Source: Sipunculus nudus (taxonomy: Eukaryota; Annelida; Sipuncula; Golfingiida; Sipunculidae). From it: 64,000 nt of DNA. Shown piece after piece: positions 25,701-33,303 of the stretch (positions are counted from its first letter, which is position 1; every line of letters begins with the position of its first letter). The notes beneath the pieces were generated by a model that ran no database searches, was not told where the DNA came from, and saw only the letters and a list, made by a program, of their open reading frames with translations. Location of the stretch: positions 3,929,579 to 3,993,578 of the forward strand of contig CM049307.1 in the NCBI GenBank assembly GCA_026874595.1, written 5' to 3'. A program made the translations under genes and the position numbers.

Positions 25701-26752
25701 TAATTGTCCGGGGGATAATTGTCTGGGTGGTAACTGTCCGAGGAGTAATTGTCCGGGTGGTAATAGCCCTGTTGTGGTCGCTTTGATATCGTTGGCTTGA
25801 TCCAACATGTGTAACTAATTTTCATAACAAAAAGTGACGCTGCTTATTATTTGGGAGATACAATGTTTGGGCAACGCAAATGATGTCAGTTAATACAGGC
25901 AGGTCTCTAACGTCCCGGAAGCGAAAGGCTGTACCTTGAAGGGATTTAGGATTTATAAACCGTAATGCATTGATCTGTCAATGTATATAAAAGATCGACA
26001 CGTCCTTAAATGACGAGTGTTTGTATACTTACAGACTAATGACTATGTATGCATGCAATGTATATGGAAACATTTAAAACAGAATAATACTGCAGTGTGT
26101 ATTCATTAAAAATCCAAATACATCGTGATAATCTGTAATCCGGTGATGTGGGGAATTTCATGACTGATCTGGGATAAAATTTTGGATCGACAAAATTGCA
26201 TAAAACGATACTGATTTTCAGTTTTCGGAATTTGGTTATTAAACTTTATCCCCCCCGACCAAAACATGTTAAATTAAAAAAAGTCCGTACCGCTGTAGGT
26301 AGTCCTGGGAGCCTCAGTTTCGTAGCATAGGTCTTCTGCCTCTCTTTCAAGATGCTGGCGCGGACCTTAGGTCGTGGGTCGTCCTGGGGCAGAGATGTCC
26401 CGTTCTCCGTCACCCGGTACCGACGGTCCTGTTCCGTCCAGCACTGAAGTGGGAAATGTTGGCCATCTCCAGTTTTTTTGTTGACGATGCTGACTACCTC
26501 ACAAAACCAGGCATCGCCCACCCCCCACCCGTCTCTCCATATCTCGATTTCTGTTATTTTCCCCAGGTGTTTTGTATCTGGACATTTGTACTTGTCGGTT
26601 TGATTTCTCTCAAGGTCGTTGTGGAACCATTTATCAAGCTTGATGGGCTCCGTGGACTCCCCTTTCTCATTGTAAAGAACAATGTACACATTGGCGTCCG
26701 TTCCGCCACCTTTGACATCTCCAGTTTTTACATGGATTTCCATTTCGGACAT
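152..26752 (-). CDS. LOX: PLAT-domain lipoxygenase gene, 12 exons, 3' end outside window
   Basis: Animal lipoxygenases oxygenate polyunsaturated fatty acids at a non-haem iron, producing eicosanoid-type hydroperoxides. I joined exons 26291-26752, 17490-17534, 11740-11871, 10926-11029, 9374-9506, 8833-8928, 7754-7850, 5359-5476, 4357-4449, 3771-3831, 1449-1554 and 152-243. All have AG/GT borders and mutually consistent phases, giving 513 codons without a stop. The order matches the family: N-terminal PLAT beta-barrel, linker, then the catalytic domain with the first two iron-ligand histidines (HQSLTH), the [10 protein letters not shown] helix, EGGW and YRDDG. Animal enzymes are about 660-680 residues, so roughly 150 residues, including the third His, the Asn and the C-terminal ligand, lie before base 1. 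Residue Ala in YLIAIN is typical of S-specific enzymes. The copy looks functional. Introns 244-1448, 4450-5358, 7851-8832, 8929-9373 and 11030-11739 hold nothing I recognise. Confidence 0.9.
1449..1554 (-). CDS. LOX: Lipoxygenase exon 11
   Basis: The 106-bp exon has a CACCAG acceptor and a perfect GTAAGT donor. It encodes [20 protein letters not shown] and then ARDVVDIFY. The YRDDG block is a catalytic-domain hallmark of animal lipoxygenases. A 58-bp minisatellite begins only 18 bp upstream of the acceptor. Confidence 0.9.
1573..2677. repeat. 58-bp minisatellite, 19 copies
   Basis: Nineteen near-identical 58-bp units are spaced exactly 58 bp apart. Landmarks are the TTGGCTCCCCTACAG block at 1591 and then every 58 bp to 2635. 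Units differ by one or two substitutions, with more at the 2500-2677 end. The array fills the intron next to the acceptor of lipoxygenase exon 11. Short open frames across it come from the repeat. Confidence 0.95.
3771..3831 (-). CDS. LOX: Lipoxygenase exon 10
   Basis: This 61-bp microexon has a TTTAAG acceptor and a GTAAGT donor. It encodes [20 protein letters not shown]. The WR-DVDGTLP-L-RG segment sits between EGGW and YRDDG in animal lipoxygenases. Phase 2 in and phase 0 out fit its neighbours exactly. Confidence 0.88.
3886..3923. repeat. (TA)n microsatellite
   Basis: An interrupted TA dinucleotide tract in intron 9 of the lipoxygenase gene. Confidence 0.9.
4045..4101. repeat. (TA)n microsatellite
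   Basis: A TA tract with a few single-base interruptions, also in intron 9. An open frame of Ile/Tyr repeats on the minus strand comes from this repeat. Confidence 0.9.
4357..4449 (-). CDS. LOX: Lipoxygenase exon 9
   Basis: The 93-bp exon lies behind a long pyrimidine tract with a TTTAAG acceptor and has a GTGAGT donor. It encodes [19 protein letters not shown] and then NLMRKK, the EGGW-(D/E)KTMTIGR block of the family. Phases are 2 in and 2 out. Confidence 0.9.
5359..5476 (-). CDS. LOX: Lipoxygenase exon 8 (catalytic helix, stereocontrol residue)
   Basis: The 118-bp exon has a pyrimidine-rich TTTTCACAG acceptor and a GTGAGA donor. It encodes [20 protein letters not shown] and [19 protein letters not shown]. 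By alignment with human 5-lipoxygenase, the Ala of LIAIN falls at Ala410. That position is Ala in S-specific and Gly in R-specific enzymes (the Coffa-Brash rule), so S-specificity is inferred. Confidence 0.92.
6100..7753. repeat. 50-bp minisatellite, about 33 units, in two subfamilies
   Basis: Fifty-base units run from the donor of lipoxygenase exon 7 deep into intron 7. The part nearest the exon (about 7330-7740) has units with CCTGTTGTGAACATTGG, one of them 49 bp. The distal part (about 6240-7200) has units with TGAAAGGTCTCACAAATACA. All share ATACAAAC, the complement of GTTTGTAT at the exon 7 donor. All three minus-strand frames are open because 50 is not a multiple of 3, so the apparent 112-residue ORF is not a gene. 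Confidence 0.95.
6471..7170. repeat. 350-bp higher-order repeat (7 x 50 bp), two copies
   Basis: Within the 50-bp array, variant units recur in the same order every seven units. The TTTAAGG variant is at 6471, 6821 and 7171. The ACCATAAATG variant is at 6611 and 6961. TGTGGGG and GGTATTG variants are likewise 350 bp apart. Two full copies and the start of a third are present. Confidence 0.9.
7754..7850 (-). CDS. LOX: Lipoxygenase exon 7 (first iron-ligand exon)
   Basis: The 97-bp exon has a CCACAG acceptor and a donor at GTTTGT. It encodes [20 protein letters not shown] and [12 protein letters not shown]. The H-x4-H in HQSLTH corresponds to the first two iron-ligand histidines (His367 and His372 of human 5-lipoxygenase). 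The donor is immediately followed by the 50-bp minisatellite, whose units resemble the end of this exon. Confidence 0.92.
8833..8928 (-). CDS. LOX: Lipoxygenase exon 6
   Basis: The 96-bp exon has a CTTAATAG acceptor and a GTATTT donor. It encodes [20 protein letters not shown] and [12 protein letters not shown], the API-L-(x)n-PVAIQL-Q block of the family. Phase 0 at both ends. Confidence 0.9.
9374..9506 (-). CDS. LOX: Lipoxygenase exon 5
   Basis: The 133-bp exon has a TTTGTAG acceptor and a GTGATT donor. It encodes [20 protein letters not shown] followed by [20 protein letters not shown]. The LPVTDEM and FVVxxxxLKD segments align with human 5-lipoxygenase LPVTTEM and the FIVDFELLDG region. 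Phase 2 in, phase 0 out. Confidence 0.9.
9585..9862 (-). mobile_element. tRNA-derived SINE
   Basis: On the minus strand, 9850 down to about 9786 reads like a tRNA gene: a box A-like TGGTTAGGGCGCTGG and a box B GGTTCGAGTCC. The acceptor ends do not pair well, so it is not an intact tRNA. A non-tRNA body continues to about 9590. It sits in intron 4 of the lipoxygenase gene. Exact ends are uncertain. Confidence 0.65.
10926..11029 (-). CDS. LOX: Lipoxygenase exon 4
   Basis: The 104-bp exon has a TTTTTCAG acceptor and a GTGGGT donor. The later GT in the same run would break the frame with exon 5. It encodes [20 protein letters not shown] and CREIPA, the QRL-GCNP block of animal lipoxygenases. Phase 0 in, phase 2 out. 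Confidence 0.9.
11740..11871 (-). CDS. LOX: Lipoxygenase exon 3
   Basis: The 132-bp exon (44 codons, phase 0/0) has a CCTTGCAG acceptor and a GTAGGT donor. It encodes [20 protein letters not shown] and [20 protein letters not shown] and then EEPK. It fits the helical linker between the PLAT domain and the GCNP block. Confidence 0.87.
12180..12362 (-). mobile_element. SINE copy, same family as 13478-13655
   Basis: The segment shares AATCGCTGAGAACGATG and GCGAACCCACAAT plus flanking blocks with 13478-13655 in the same orientation. The minus strand carries a degenerate tRNA-like head. It is diverged and lies in lipoxygenase intron 2. Confidence 0.6.
12370..13060. repeat. Duplicated block, copy 1
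   Basis: This block aligns in direct orientation with 16080-16665. Shared stretches include ATTCATTCGAATGTAGCACA, CACTCCCATGGTTCAAACAA, GAGTAATTATCTGCCGA and GTTTCGTTTCCAGCCGTCAC, with indels between. Both copies lie in lipoxygenase intron 2, and this one abuts a SINE. No coding potential is seen. Confidence 0.8.
13478..13655 (-). mobile_element. tRNA-derived SINE
   Basis: On the minus strand a tRNA-like head (box A-like TGGCGCAGTGG, box B-like GGTTCGCATC) runs from about 13655. A body shared with 12180-12362 follows. Acceptor-stem pairing is poor, so this is a SINE and not a tRNA gene. Confidence 0.7.
13774..15005. mobile_element. Terminal-inverted-repeat element, family P, copy 1
   Basis: It begins with TATAGTCCGTCCCAGTACCC and ends with the inverted form GGTATAGGGACGGACTATA, over 1.23 kb. 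Subterminal parts recur at 57750-58221 and, split and inverted, at 58629-58979 and 62304-62514. It contains two perfect TGACGTCA palindromes (14665 and 14716). No transposase frame is seen, so it is probably non-autonomous. Confidence 0.75.
15305..15517. repeat. Family Q repeat, inverted copy
   Basis: It matches the reverse complement of 50211-50422, including GACGCCATGAACCACGG, AACCAGGCCGTAAAGTAAAT and TTGGTGCAAATTTTGTTTGG. It ends in ACAGGGTGTGTTGAACGGAC, an inverted form of the TATAGTCCGTTCCACACC end seen at 50211. Confidence 0.75.
15842..15911. repeat. (TA)n / (ATT)n microsatellite
   Basis: About 50 bp of TA is followed by ATT trinucleotides, in lipoxygenase intron 2. Confidence 0.9.
16080..16665. 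repeat. Duplicated block, copy 2
   Basis: Direct-orientation partner of 12370-13060, about 3.5 kb away, sharing multiple blocks of 17-30 bp. It is followed by a (TA)n tract at 16680-16741. Confidence 0.8.
16680..16741. repeat. (TA)n microsatellite
   Basis: A TA tract with one TTT interruption, at the end of duplicated block copy 2. Confidence 0.9.
16800..16895 (-). mobile_element. tRNA-like SINE head
   Basis: On the minus strand GTGGGTTCAATCCCACTGG is a good box B with T-stem. Upstream AAGAGGTCACCGGAAATCGG resembles a decayed anticodon arm. No intact cloverleaf is visible. Confidence 0.5.
17490..17534 (-). CDS. LOX: Lipoxygenase exon 2 (45-bp microexon)
   Basis: It has a TTCTTTAAG acceptor and a GTGAGC donor and encodes [15 protein letters not shown] in phase 0/0. 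It joins LPGLPTA of exon 1 to EENQF of exon 3. That matches the family pattern in which a PGFP motif is followed by a (D/E)LP-(x)n-F linker. Confidence 0.82.
17965..18126. repeat. Terminal inverted repeat, left
   Basis: Reverse complement of 23221-23381 with about three differences over 162 bp. A 7-bp GAATATA precedes it. Confidence 0.88.
19264..19835. repeat. About 198-bp tandem repeat, three diverged copies
   Basis: The block starting with AAACCTGAT, then CTCATCACAACATTAATTAC and a shared TTAATTATATTGACTT segment, begins near 19264, 19465 and 19660. All copies are inside the 5.4-kb element. No coding function is seen. Confidence 0.8.
19993..20081 (-). CDS. Candidate internal exon of the 5.4-kb element
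   Basis: An 89-bp open stretch lies between a GTACAG acceptor and a GT donor. It encodes [20 protein letters not shown] and [10 protein letters not shown] do not recognise the domain. Composition and splice sites look exon-like and the strand matches the Walker A exon upstream, but there is no homology support from sequence alone. Confidence 0.3.
21589..21820. repeat. 65-bp palindromic mini-element, tandemly duplicated (114-bp period)
   Basis: The stretch 21589-21653 is nearly palindromic and begins CACAGGTGCTTGAATTCC. It echoes the first bases of the 162-bp termini of the surrounding element. A second copy (21707-21767) follows with the same spacer, so the 114-bp unit is tandemly duplicated. 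Confidence 0.8.
22721..22855 (-). CDS. Pif1-like helicase N-terminal exon (Walker A)
   Basis: The exon starts at an ATG directly after a TGCAAG acceptor and ends at a GTGAGC donor (45 codons). It encodes [20 protein letters not shown] followed by [20 protein letters not shown]-x(n)-TG-CGTGKT is the start of a superfamily 1 helicase fold as in Pif1/RecD2, where the P-loop binds ATP. Later helicase motifs were not found on the minus strand, so the gene may be incomplete or have diverged. It lies inside the 5.4-kb inverted-repeat element, which should be considered its genetic unit. Confidence 0.6.
22907..23165 (-). promoter_or_regulatory. Promoter and 5' non-coding exon of the element gene
   Basis: On the minus strand: an inverted CCAAT box (23158-23162), a CACGTG E-box (23091-23096) and TATAAAAG (23015-23022). 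An exon then ends at GATCGCAG with a GTAAGT donor (last exon base 22907), 51 bp before the exon carrying the ATG. The whole promoter is inside the inverted termini, so the element carries its own transcription unit. Function is inferred. Confidence 0.5.
23221..23381. repeat. Terminal inverted repeat, right
   Basis: Inverted partner of 17965-18126, followed by the GAATATA duplication at 23382-23388. Confidence 0.88.
24287..24392 (+). CDS. Candidate exon on the opposite strand
   Basis: A 106-bp stretch is open in only one plus-strand frame. It sits between a pyrimidine tract with CCTCAG acceptor and a GTAGGT donor. It encodes [20 protein letters not shown] and [14 protein letters not shown]. 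The protein is not recognised, and it would be inside lipoxygenase intron 1 on the other strand. It could be a gene remnant or chance. Confidence 0.25.
25625..25770. repeat. 18-bp-type minisatellite
   Basis: Imperfect repeats of GGTAATTGTCCGGGTGG-like units. In one minus-strand frame they read as repeated YHPDNY hexapeptides after a short leader (25825 down to 25610), but no gene family is recognised. Confidence 0.75.
26291..26752 (-). CDS. LOX: Lipoxygenase exon 1 (ATG and PLAT domain)
   Basis: From the ATG at 26752 to a GTACGG donor, 154 codons in phase 0. Residues 1 to about 115 form the PLAT/LH2 beta-barrel that binds membrane and calcium in animal lipoxygenases: [33 protein letters not shown] and [34 protein letters not shown] then resembles the linker leading to LPGLP. 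The start is supported by its position directly before the PLAT strand. Reading on past the donor gives 14 non-homologous residues and a stop. Confidence 0.93.
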
Positions 26753-26815
26753 GGTTTGGTTTCGTGAGAGAGGGGCCCTGTAACGAACGTGTGACTGAAT
26801 GTTATATATATGAAG
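26753..26815 (-). promoter_or_regulatory. Possible lipoxygenase core promoter
   Basis: TATATATA at 26803-26810 lies about 50 bp before the ATG. This could be a TATA box with a short leader. The surrounding DNA is rich in TA repeats, so it may be chance. Confidence 0.25.
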
Positions 26816-26859
26816 CAGCTAATATACTCAGATTTCACAAGCAGAACCGCAAAACCCCA

Positions 26860-26862
<3 letters not shown>

Positions 26863-26918
<56 letters not shown>
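26863..26918. repeat. (TA)n microsatellite
   Basis: A 56-bp pure TA tract just upstream of the lipoxygenase start. Confidence 0.95.
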
Positions 26919-26920
<2 letters not shown>

Positions 26921-27100
26921 AAGAAGAAGGTAAAGTTACCCTCCGTTGTAAAGTGCTCTATGGCCTACAGACTAGGCCAGAGCGGTATAACTCTGAAGAA
27001 AAACAACGGCGTTAGCTTCAGTCTTACCACATTCTCCTGATGATCGGGTCGTATCCCGTGAAACAGACTGTTGTGAATTTACAGTGTTGTTTTTCTTCAG

Positions 27101-27103
<3 letters not shown>

Positions 27104-27152
<49 letters not shown>
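27104..27152. repeat. (TA)n microsatellite
   Basis: A TA tract. Between it and the previous tract lie 15-bp inverted repeats (CTGAAGAAAAACAAC near 26994 and its complement near 27087). Confidence 0.92.
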
Positions 27153-27157
<5 letters not shown>

Positions 27158-27166
27158 CCAGATTGA

Positions 27167-27520
27167 TTTTGATTTAAGTTGTTTTTCGCTTGTCGAGCAG
27201 CTACAGGTTGCTGTGGTCAAGACTCCAGCCCTCCCCGCTCCTTAAGCATAGTTCTGAGAGCCAACAGACGTGATGCCGCCAAGCCGAGCAAAAAGCCGCG
27301 AGAGACCGCCACCGTTTAACCGGCACCGGTGATCTAAAAGGAACGCTACAGCCCCCACAGCCACAAAGGAAGAAGCAGCATACATTCCCTTCACCGACCC
27401 AGCCATGCCAATCGAGAGCCGAACTCGGTCTGTGATACGACAGAGCTTTGAGACGATAGTCATTTAATACCTGCATTTACGGCCACATAGACCGTATTAG
27501 CAAGTTTTTCGTCTTAAGCC
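27167..27520. mobile_element. SINE-like retroposon, copy 1
   Basis: About 350 bp flanked by 13-bp direct repeats AAACCCAGATTGA (27154-27166 and 27521-27533). It is roughly 80 percent similar to 32892-33292. An uninterrupted version of the target is at 45454. Variable-length flanking duplications point to LINE-type insertion. The minus strand has a short open frame with a hydrophobic stretch (VAVGAVAFLL) that is partly kept in the other copy. Confidence 0.7.
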
Positions 27521-27523
27521 AAA

Positions 27524-27866
27524 CCCAGATTGAATGTCTTTGTACTCTGAGTCCGAATAATTGGAGAATTAGCGCAATATTAATATTATGTTAATATTTA
27601 TAGTATATTCTTCTTATTATTAGAAGCTTTACTTTACTAATCGTTTCCCCCATGGAATTTAAAGATCTCATCGTTGTTTGGCTGCTGAATCCGAATATAA
27701 GATGTAAATGTTATGAATAAAAACGATTTAAGAATATTCACCAGGGCAGGGATCGACAATAACCCTTTACTGCCGAATGCTCAAGTGTTGGGAATAACCT
27801 GGCCCATTATCTTAGTGTTGCCCGCTGGTCTTACGATATATCAGACATTCATTTTGTTGGAGAGTA
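27524..27866. repeat. Long direct repeat, copy 1
   Basis: About 340 bp almost identical to 45454-45798, 18 kb away in the same orientation. Shared stretches include GTACTCTGAGTCCGAATAAT and ACCCTTTACTGCCGAATGCT. Both copies begin at a TA-rich tract. No coding content is seen. Confidence 0.9.
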
Positions 27867-30330
27867 CTTCTCCGCCGGTAGGTGGCACAGATCATCCGCT
27901 GGAGTCAGGGGAGTATGGCGCACGGGGACGATGAAAGGAGGGGGCCAAGTGGCCACTCAGGCAGAGCGGGGGATTTTTTGAAATGTTAAAGAAAAGATTG
28001 GCCACTTTAGACTGGGGAAATCCTATTAGTGTTTTATGACGGGGGTGTGAAAGATCCTTTGATTGGATCTTATGTAATTTTTTCCGTAAAATCCAATGAG
28101 CCCACCCTTTCGTATTTTGCATATATAATGAGATTATTTGCATATTTCAATGAATTAGCGGAAATTGATAATAATAGAGTAATAAATTCAGACATGGCAG
28201 GAGAATGACAGAGTATTGTTTATTAGGAACGAATTATTCAACTTTTATCACATATAACGTAAGTTTATTCAAAATTAAGGTTTTAGATGAAAAATAAAGT
28301 GAATAATTATGCAAATTAGGCAAATTTTCAAGTTTATTGTGTGTTTAAATATTTCCTCTTGAAAAGAACATTACAAAAATTAAATGATTGATGCTTTTAT
28401 TGACTCAACCTTAATATGTTTATTATGATCATTTAAAAGTTAATTTACACATATACATTATTTTATCAACTAATATCCACATACATATCCATATGTATGT
28501 ATGTATATGTTCAACATGAAAAACAATACATTTTAAAATATGAAATGGATCAAATTAGTTAGCTTTTATTCAGTGTGAATTAAATTGTATGTCTTCATGT
28601 TGAGGTGCCCTGTTGTAATTAATCTTTCCCTCCAATGTTCCCATGAATACGTAATTAGCTGATTTGCATATATAATGAGGGACGGGTTAAATCAGGATGT
28701 TTGCATTCATGTGTGTAAAATAAGCAAGCAGCACATGCATTCATGGGTTTCTGATGTCAAGGAACTCATTTGTACATGTTAGAAGGCAATTGTTACGTTT
28801 TAAATATACTGTTGCGCAAATATAAGGAAATATTAAATTACCGAACATACGTACTGGTTGGAATTAACGGAAATAAAGAGTAATCCATATTATGTTCTCC
28901 TGAATTTTGTTAAAAGAGAAATTTACACTTATTCATTTTGAATAAAATTGTTCGTTTAATTTATTAGGTGACATGTTGTATTTGATCTTCCCCCATATTT
29001 TGTCCAATGAATAAATAATTAGCTAAATTGCACATATGACGAACAGGGGTTAAATCATGATTATCATAGTTTTGCGTCTAAAATAAGCAAACGACACATG
29101 CATCCATATGTCTTCACTAACTACACAACCACTATTCTTAAAAAAAAAAAACCCTGAAATTTACGTCTTACTAGCATTAGTTTAATTTTATTTTATGGCA
29201 TATAAGTTTAGGGGGCTATAATCCTGAAAATTCACGAAATGAGTTCAAAATGATGGCATACCTAGGAAAACTTTTTTTCAACTTTGTTTGGTGTTTGCAT
29301 TGAGCTTCGTCTGGCTTCTTGCATAAATGTGATAACCACAGATACGTGTATTTTCACCTATAATTCCACACTGACATGACTTATCAACAAAGTGTTTGGT
29401 AAAGTATAATCTTTACCTATTTCAGACTTTCAACTGATCATTACACTGCTGTAGATCTCGGCGTATTTAATGGAATTCTTGTTATTTTAGGTACCAGAAA
29501 CTGTACTAAGTCCTCGTTATACACCACTTCCCTCAGTATGAATCATAACTTTTTTCATTGCGTTTACATGCTTGTGTTAGATTTTGATAAGGCAAGTCTA
29601 AACATTTCCTTTGATACCAAAGACGTAACTTTTGTCGTTGAACAGGTTTGTAATCACTATGGATGTGGATCATTATTCTGATATTGATTTATTGACAATA
29701 CAGATGGCGGTTCTAAAGACTCTCTGCAAGAAAAATTTGAAAGGTTGAGCATTCAACTTAAAAGCTTGAGCATTTCATTTTGTTGCTTCTGAAGAATATA
29801 TCAGACTGATTTATGTGTCAGTTAGATATTTACATCATCCTTTACCACAATTAATTTTTCCAATGTATCTACATGTAGTTGTATGTGACAAGTGCAAAAT
29901 GCTAAGTTCAATTAGCTGACTCTAAATATTTGTTTTGAAACCAGATAGCTCACTTTTCTTCAATTTGGGTAGATAATTCAAATCCTAATTTGGGATCATA
30001 ATTCTTGTTGACATAATAGACAATACATATAATTTACTATCAGAAGTATCTTTGTTGTACTTATAACTCACGAGTTCCTGTAATTACCATTTCAAATTTT
30101 AGGAATGAAGTTCCAGAATGCTCCCGCTAGTGCAAGAAATCGGAAAATGTTTATCCCCATTAAGTTTCAAATAGTGTCCTTGAATGAAACAAAGTAAAAT
30201 TAGACGGATTACTACTTACAGTTGCTGGTTTCACAGCAGCAATTTGGTGTGGGCAACAAGGATATGTCCAAGAAAACTTTTTTTTCATCCAGGGTGGACA
30301 TACCATATGATAGCCTCCGCATTTGGACAA

Positions 30331-30944
30331 TTAAATGAATGTGATTCGCCTTAAAAATATTTCATTTCAATCCACAATGATATGGGGTATTCATGAAAAC
30401 GCGTCAGAGTTTTGCCAAATACCTAAAATACCAATGAATTACAGTTTTTCAGAAATGTCTAAAACATCAAAACGACTGTTAATATGATATATTTCACCCA
30501 TTTTTACCACACTGTGAAACCATGCCATTAATCGCAGAAATAAAATAATTTATGTAGGTCTTAACGATTAAAACAGAATTTAGTTTTAATTCTAAACAAC
30601 TAATCGGGGATCAGAGGGATGCACAAAAGGTAAAGGGTTAAATGAATGTGATTCGCCTTAAAAATATTTCATTTCAATCCACAATGATATGGGGTATTCA
30701 TGAAAACGCGTCAGAGTTTTGCCAAATACCTAAAATACCAATGAATTACAGTTTTTCAGAAATGTCTAAAACATCAAAACGACTGTTAATATGATATATT
30801 TCACCCATTTTTACCACACTGTGAAACCATGCCATTAATCGCAGAAATAAAATAATTTATGTAGGTCTTAACGATTAAAACAGAATTTAGTTTTAATTCT
30901 AAACAACTAATCGGGGATCAGAGGGATGCACAAAAGGTAAAGGG
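30331..30944. repeat. Exact 307-bp tandem duplication
   Basis: 30331-30637 and 30638-30944 read identically. They begin TTAAATGAATGTGATTCGCC and end with AAAGG before GGTT. This is very recent or an assembly artefact. Confidence 0.93.
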
Positions 30945-31052
30945 TTTAACTTGAGAACTTTCTATTATTTTCCATCAATATTGCCTCAAAATTGCTTTAA
31001 ACATGAATGAAAATAAAACAAAAAAGTCTACACCAAAGTACAGGGACATCCG

Positions 31053-31162
31053 CCGACACGGCCAACATCCCCAGCCGACACGGCCAACATCCCCAGCCGA
31101 CACGGCCAACATCCCCAGCCGACACGGCCAACATCCCCAGCCGACACGGCCAACATCCCCAG
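31053..31162. repeat. 22-bp GC-rich minisatellite, 5 copies
   Basis: Five identical units start with CCGACACGGCCAACATCCCC at 31053 and every 22 bp, plus a partial sixth. It stands out in AT-rich DNA. Open frames in several registers arise because 22 is not a multiple of 3. Confidence 0.95.
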
Positions 31163-32188
31163 CCGATAGACACCGTCGACAGTGGTGCTGAAAATACTTG
31201 CGCCGAACCCCCAAAACAAAATTTGCTTCTGATAACACCATTCGAAACTTATAACCTTACTCGCTCATGAATTAAATGACAGACATCGCATATTTTGAAT
31301 CATATTGAATCATGTCGTAGAACATTGCAGGAACGTAGTTTTCTCTACTCAAGGCTGATTTTAGTTGCAAAAGCTTAAGCCATATTTTATCATCTTGAAA
31401 CATCTACGACTTCTGCAATATTATCTTTTTTGTATTCTTTCCATCACCCATTGTTCCATTTATTGTGAATGGTTTTTAGCTATTTTCGGAGCATTAACGA
31501 ATCAAAGGGTTGGCCTCTCAGAAATCTCTTCGAAAATGAACGGACTTGATCAGCAGTCTTGATCTTGCTATTGTTCATATTTGCAACACATATGATATAA
31601 AATATGATAAAATTCTTTCGGCGGGCGAATTATCTTACCTTCAGTATGTCTATATTTAATATACCCAAAATACTATAGGTTGATAACGCATCAATGTATT
31701 AAATAATAAATCAAGTAAATATTTTGAAAGTATTTTCTCATTTTCATATGGGAACCTGTTAGCAAGAGATTGCTCAACAGTTATATTTTGTTTTAAGAAA
31801 ATCTAAATTCTATTATCCGTACTACCTCGTCTGTCCATCTATTTTTTTTTATTTTTTTTTATTTTTTTTTGTAAGTTACAGAATGCCCAAATTGATTGAA
31901 TCTAAGGGAAAAAAAAGAGAAATATGCGTGCATGCTTAACATATTTTGGAAATAATAACCTACTTATGTCATTTTTCTGAAAACTATGTAAAACCATTTT
32001 ACGAGCAACATTGTCTATTCAATAGCGACACCTTCCCATCGCAGTCTATTGTTACGTAACATTTTGCTCAGGGGCAAATAGTCCATCAGTCAAGCAAGGA
32101 AGCATGCTGAATTATATCTTTGTTTTCAACTGACAAATATGAGCATAAAACTCAGAAAGAAACAGCCAAGAACAACAAAAAAAAAACA

Positions 32189-32525
32189 AGTCATCAGCAT
32201 CCTCCGAAGATTTCTGCTTTGCTCTTTGTTGAAACAAGAATACCCATGTATGAACAACAGAAAGCCAAGTCCAGCTTGGCATTGCTGCCTGACCCAAGCA
32301 GCACCAAAGGGCATTTGAAACGTGCTGATCTCCAGGTCTACATTTTGTATCAATGTCTGTCACAAAATATTGATTACATTTCCCCCAGGTTAGATCTAAA
32401 CAACAGATGTATGCAACAGAAAATGGGATCAAATTTATATGGTATCAGTGCACAGGACTGCCCCCATGTCTGTCAAAGGAACAGTTAAGAGTAGAGCAGA
32501 AATCTGGGGAGGATGCTGATGCTTT
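32189..32525. repeat. Inverted-repeat pair around 340 bp
   Basis: 32189-32224 and 32488-32525 are inverted copies of about 36 bp (TCATCAGCATCCTCC at one end, GGAGGATGCTGATG at the other) with a few mismatches. It may be a small transposon. No clear target duplication is seen. Confidence 0.55.
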
Positions 32526-32891
32526 GAGTCTATGAAGCTCTTTGAGACAGAGGTAGTGGCAGTGATTCTGAAACTTACTGTGAATAAACATTTAAGTTTG
32601 TAAAGGATATTATGTCGTCATCTACACGAAACAAAGGAAGTATGCTTTGCCCGAGACCTTACCATCATTAAAATTCTGACACCGTTTATTCGTGTTAAAA
32701 ACTCTGTTACTTTTATAATGACATGGGAATTTTCTCAAAATCATCTCCACATCAAGCTGACAGCTGATGTTTCATTACATTTTGTGTAAGCTTTCACTGT
32801 CTTGTCTTGATGTCTTTAAATATAGTTTTTTAACTCTATGACATCTTTCTTATATGCCATAAAATAAAACAAATGCTAGTAAGACGTACAT

Positions 32892-33292
32892 CAGCAGCAG
32901 CAGAAGAAGTTAACGCTCGTCGAGCAGCTACAGGTTGCTGTGGTCAAGACCTCAGCCCTGTGCGCGCCTTAAGCGCGTTCTCTGAGCCAACAGACGCGAT
33001 GCCACACAAAGCCGAGCAGAGAGCCGCGATAGGCCGCCACCGTACATCCCGAACCGGTGACCTTTTAGGAAAGCTACAGCATCCACAGCCGCAAAAGCAG
33101 AAGCAACCTACATTCCCTCTACCAATCCCAGCAGCGGAGACCCAGCCATGCCATTCGAGAGCCGAACCCGATCGTGTGAACGACAGTGTTTCGAGACGCA
33201 TCGCTTTTATACTTGCAGTTTCGGCCATTTGGACCGTATTAACCAGTTTACCCAGTTATGCAAGTTTTAGCAATTTTTTTTCGCCATCAGCA
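32892..33292. mobile_element. SINE-like retroposon, copy 2
   Basis: A 401-bp insertion flanked by exact 15-bp direct repeats TAGTAAGACGTACAT (32877-32891 and 33293-33307). The empty site survives, inverted, near 29168 in the left arm of the large inverted repeat. The insert is homologous to 27167-27520. On the minus strand it holds TATAAAAG near its 5' side. Confidence 0.8.
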
Positions 33293-33303
33293 TAGTAAGA
33301 CGT

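Larger units (their letters stand above)
23389..26245. other. Remainder of lipoxygenase intron 1
   Basis: Apart from the candidate exon at 24287-24392 and the 18-bp repeats at 25625-25770, I recognise nothing here. Open frames on both strands are short and lack family motifs. Confidence 0.5.
29206..32834. other. Loop of the inverted-repeat structure
   Basis: AT-rich sequence without recognised genes. It holds a 307-bp tandem duplication, a 22-bp minisatellite, a T-rich stretch near 31850 and a short inverted-repeat pair near 32189. A 122-codon plus-strand frame at 32120-32488 has no family motifs. Confidence 0.5.

Noticed and set aside
31003-31270. ORFs on both strands over proline/histidine or glycine/cysteine repeats
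   Set aside because: They are readings of the five-copy 22-bp minisatellite in different frames.
32120-32488. 122-codon plus-strand frame
   Set aside because: It overlaps a frame on the opposite strand, has no motifs and spans an inverted-repeat element.
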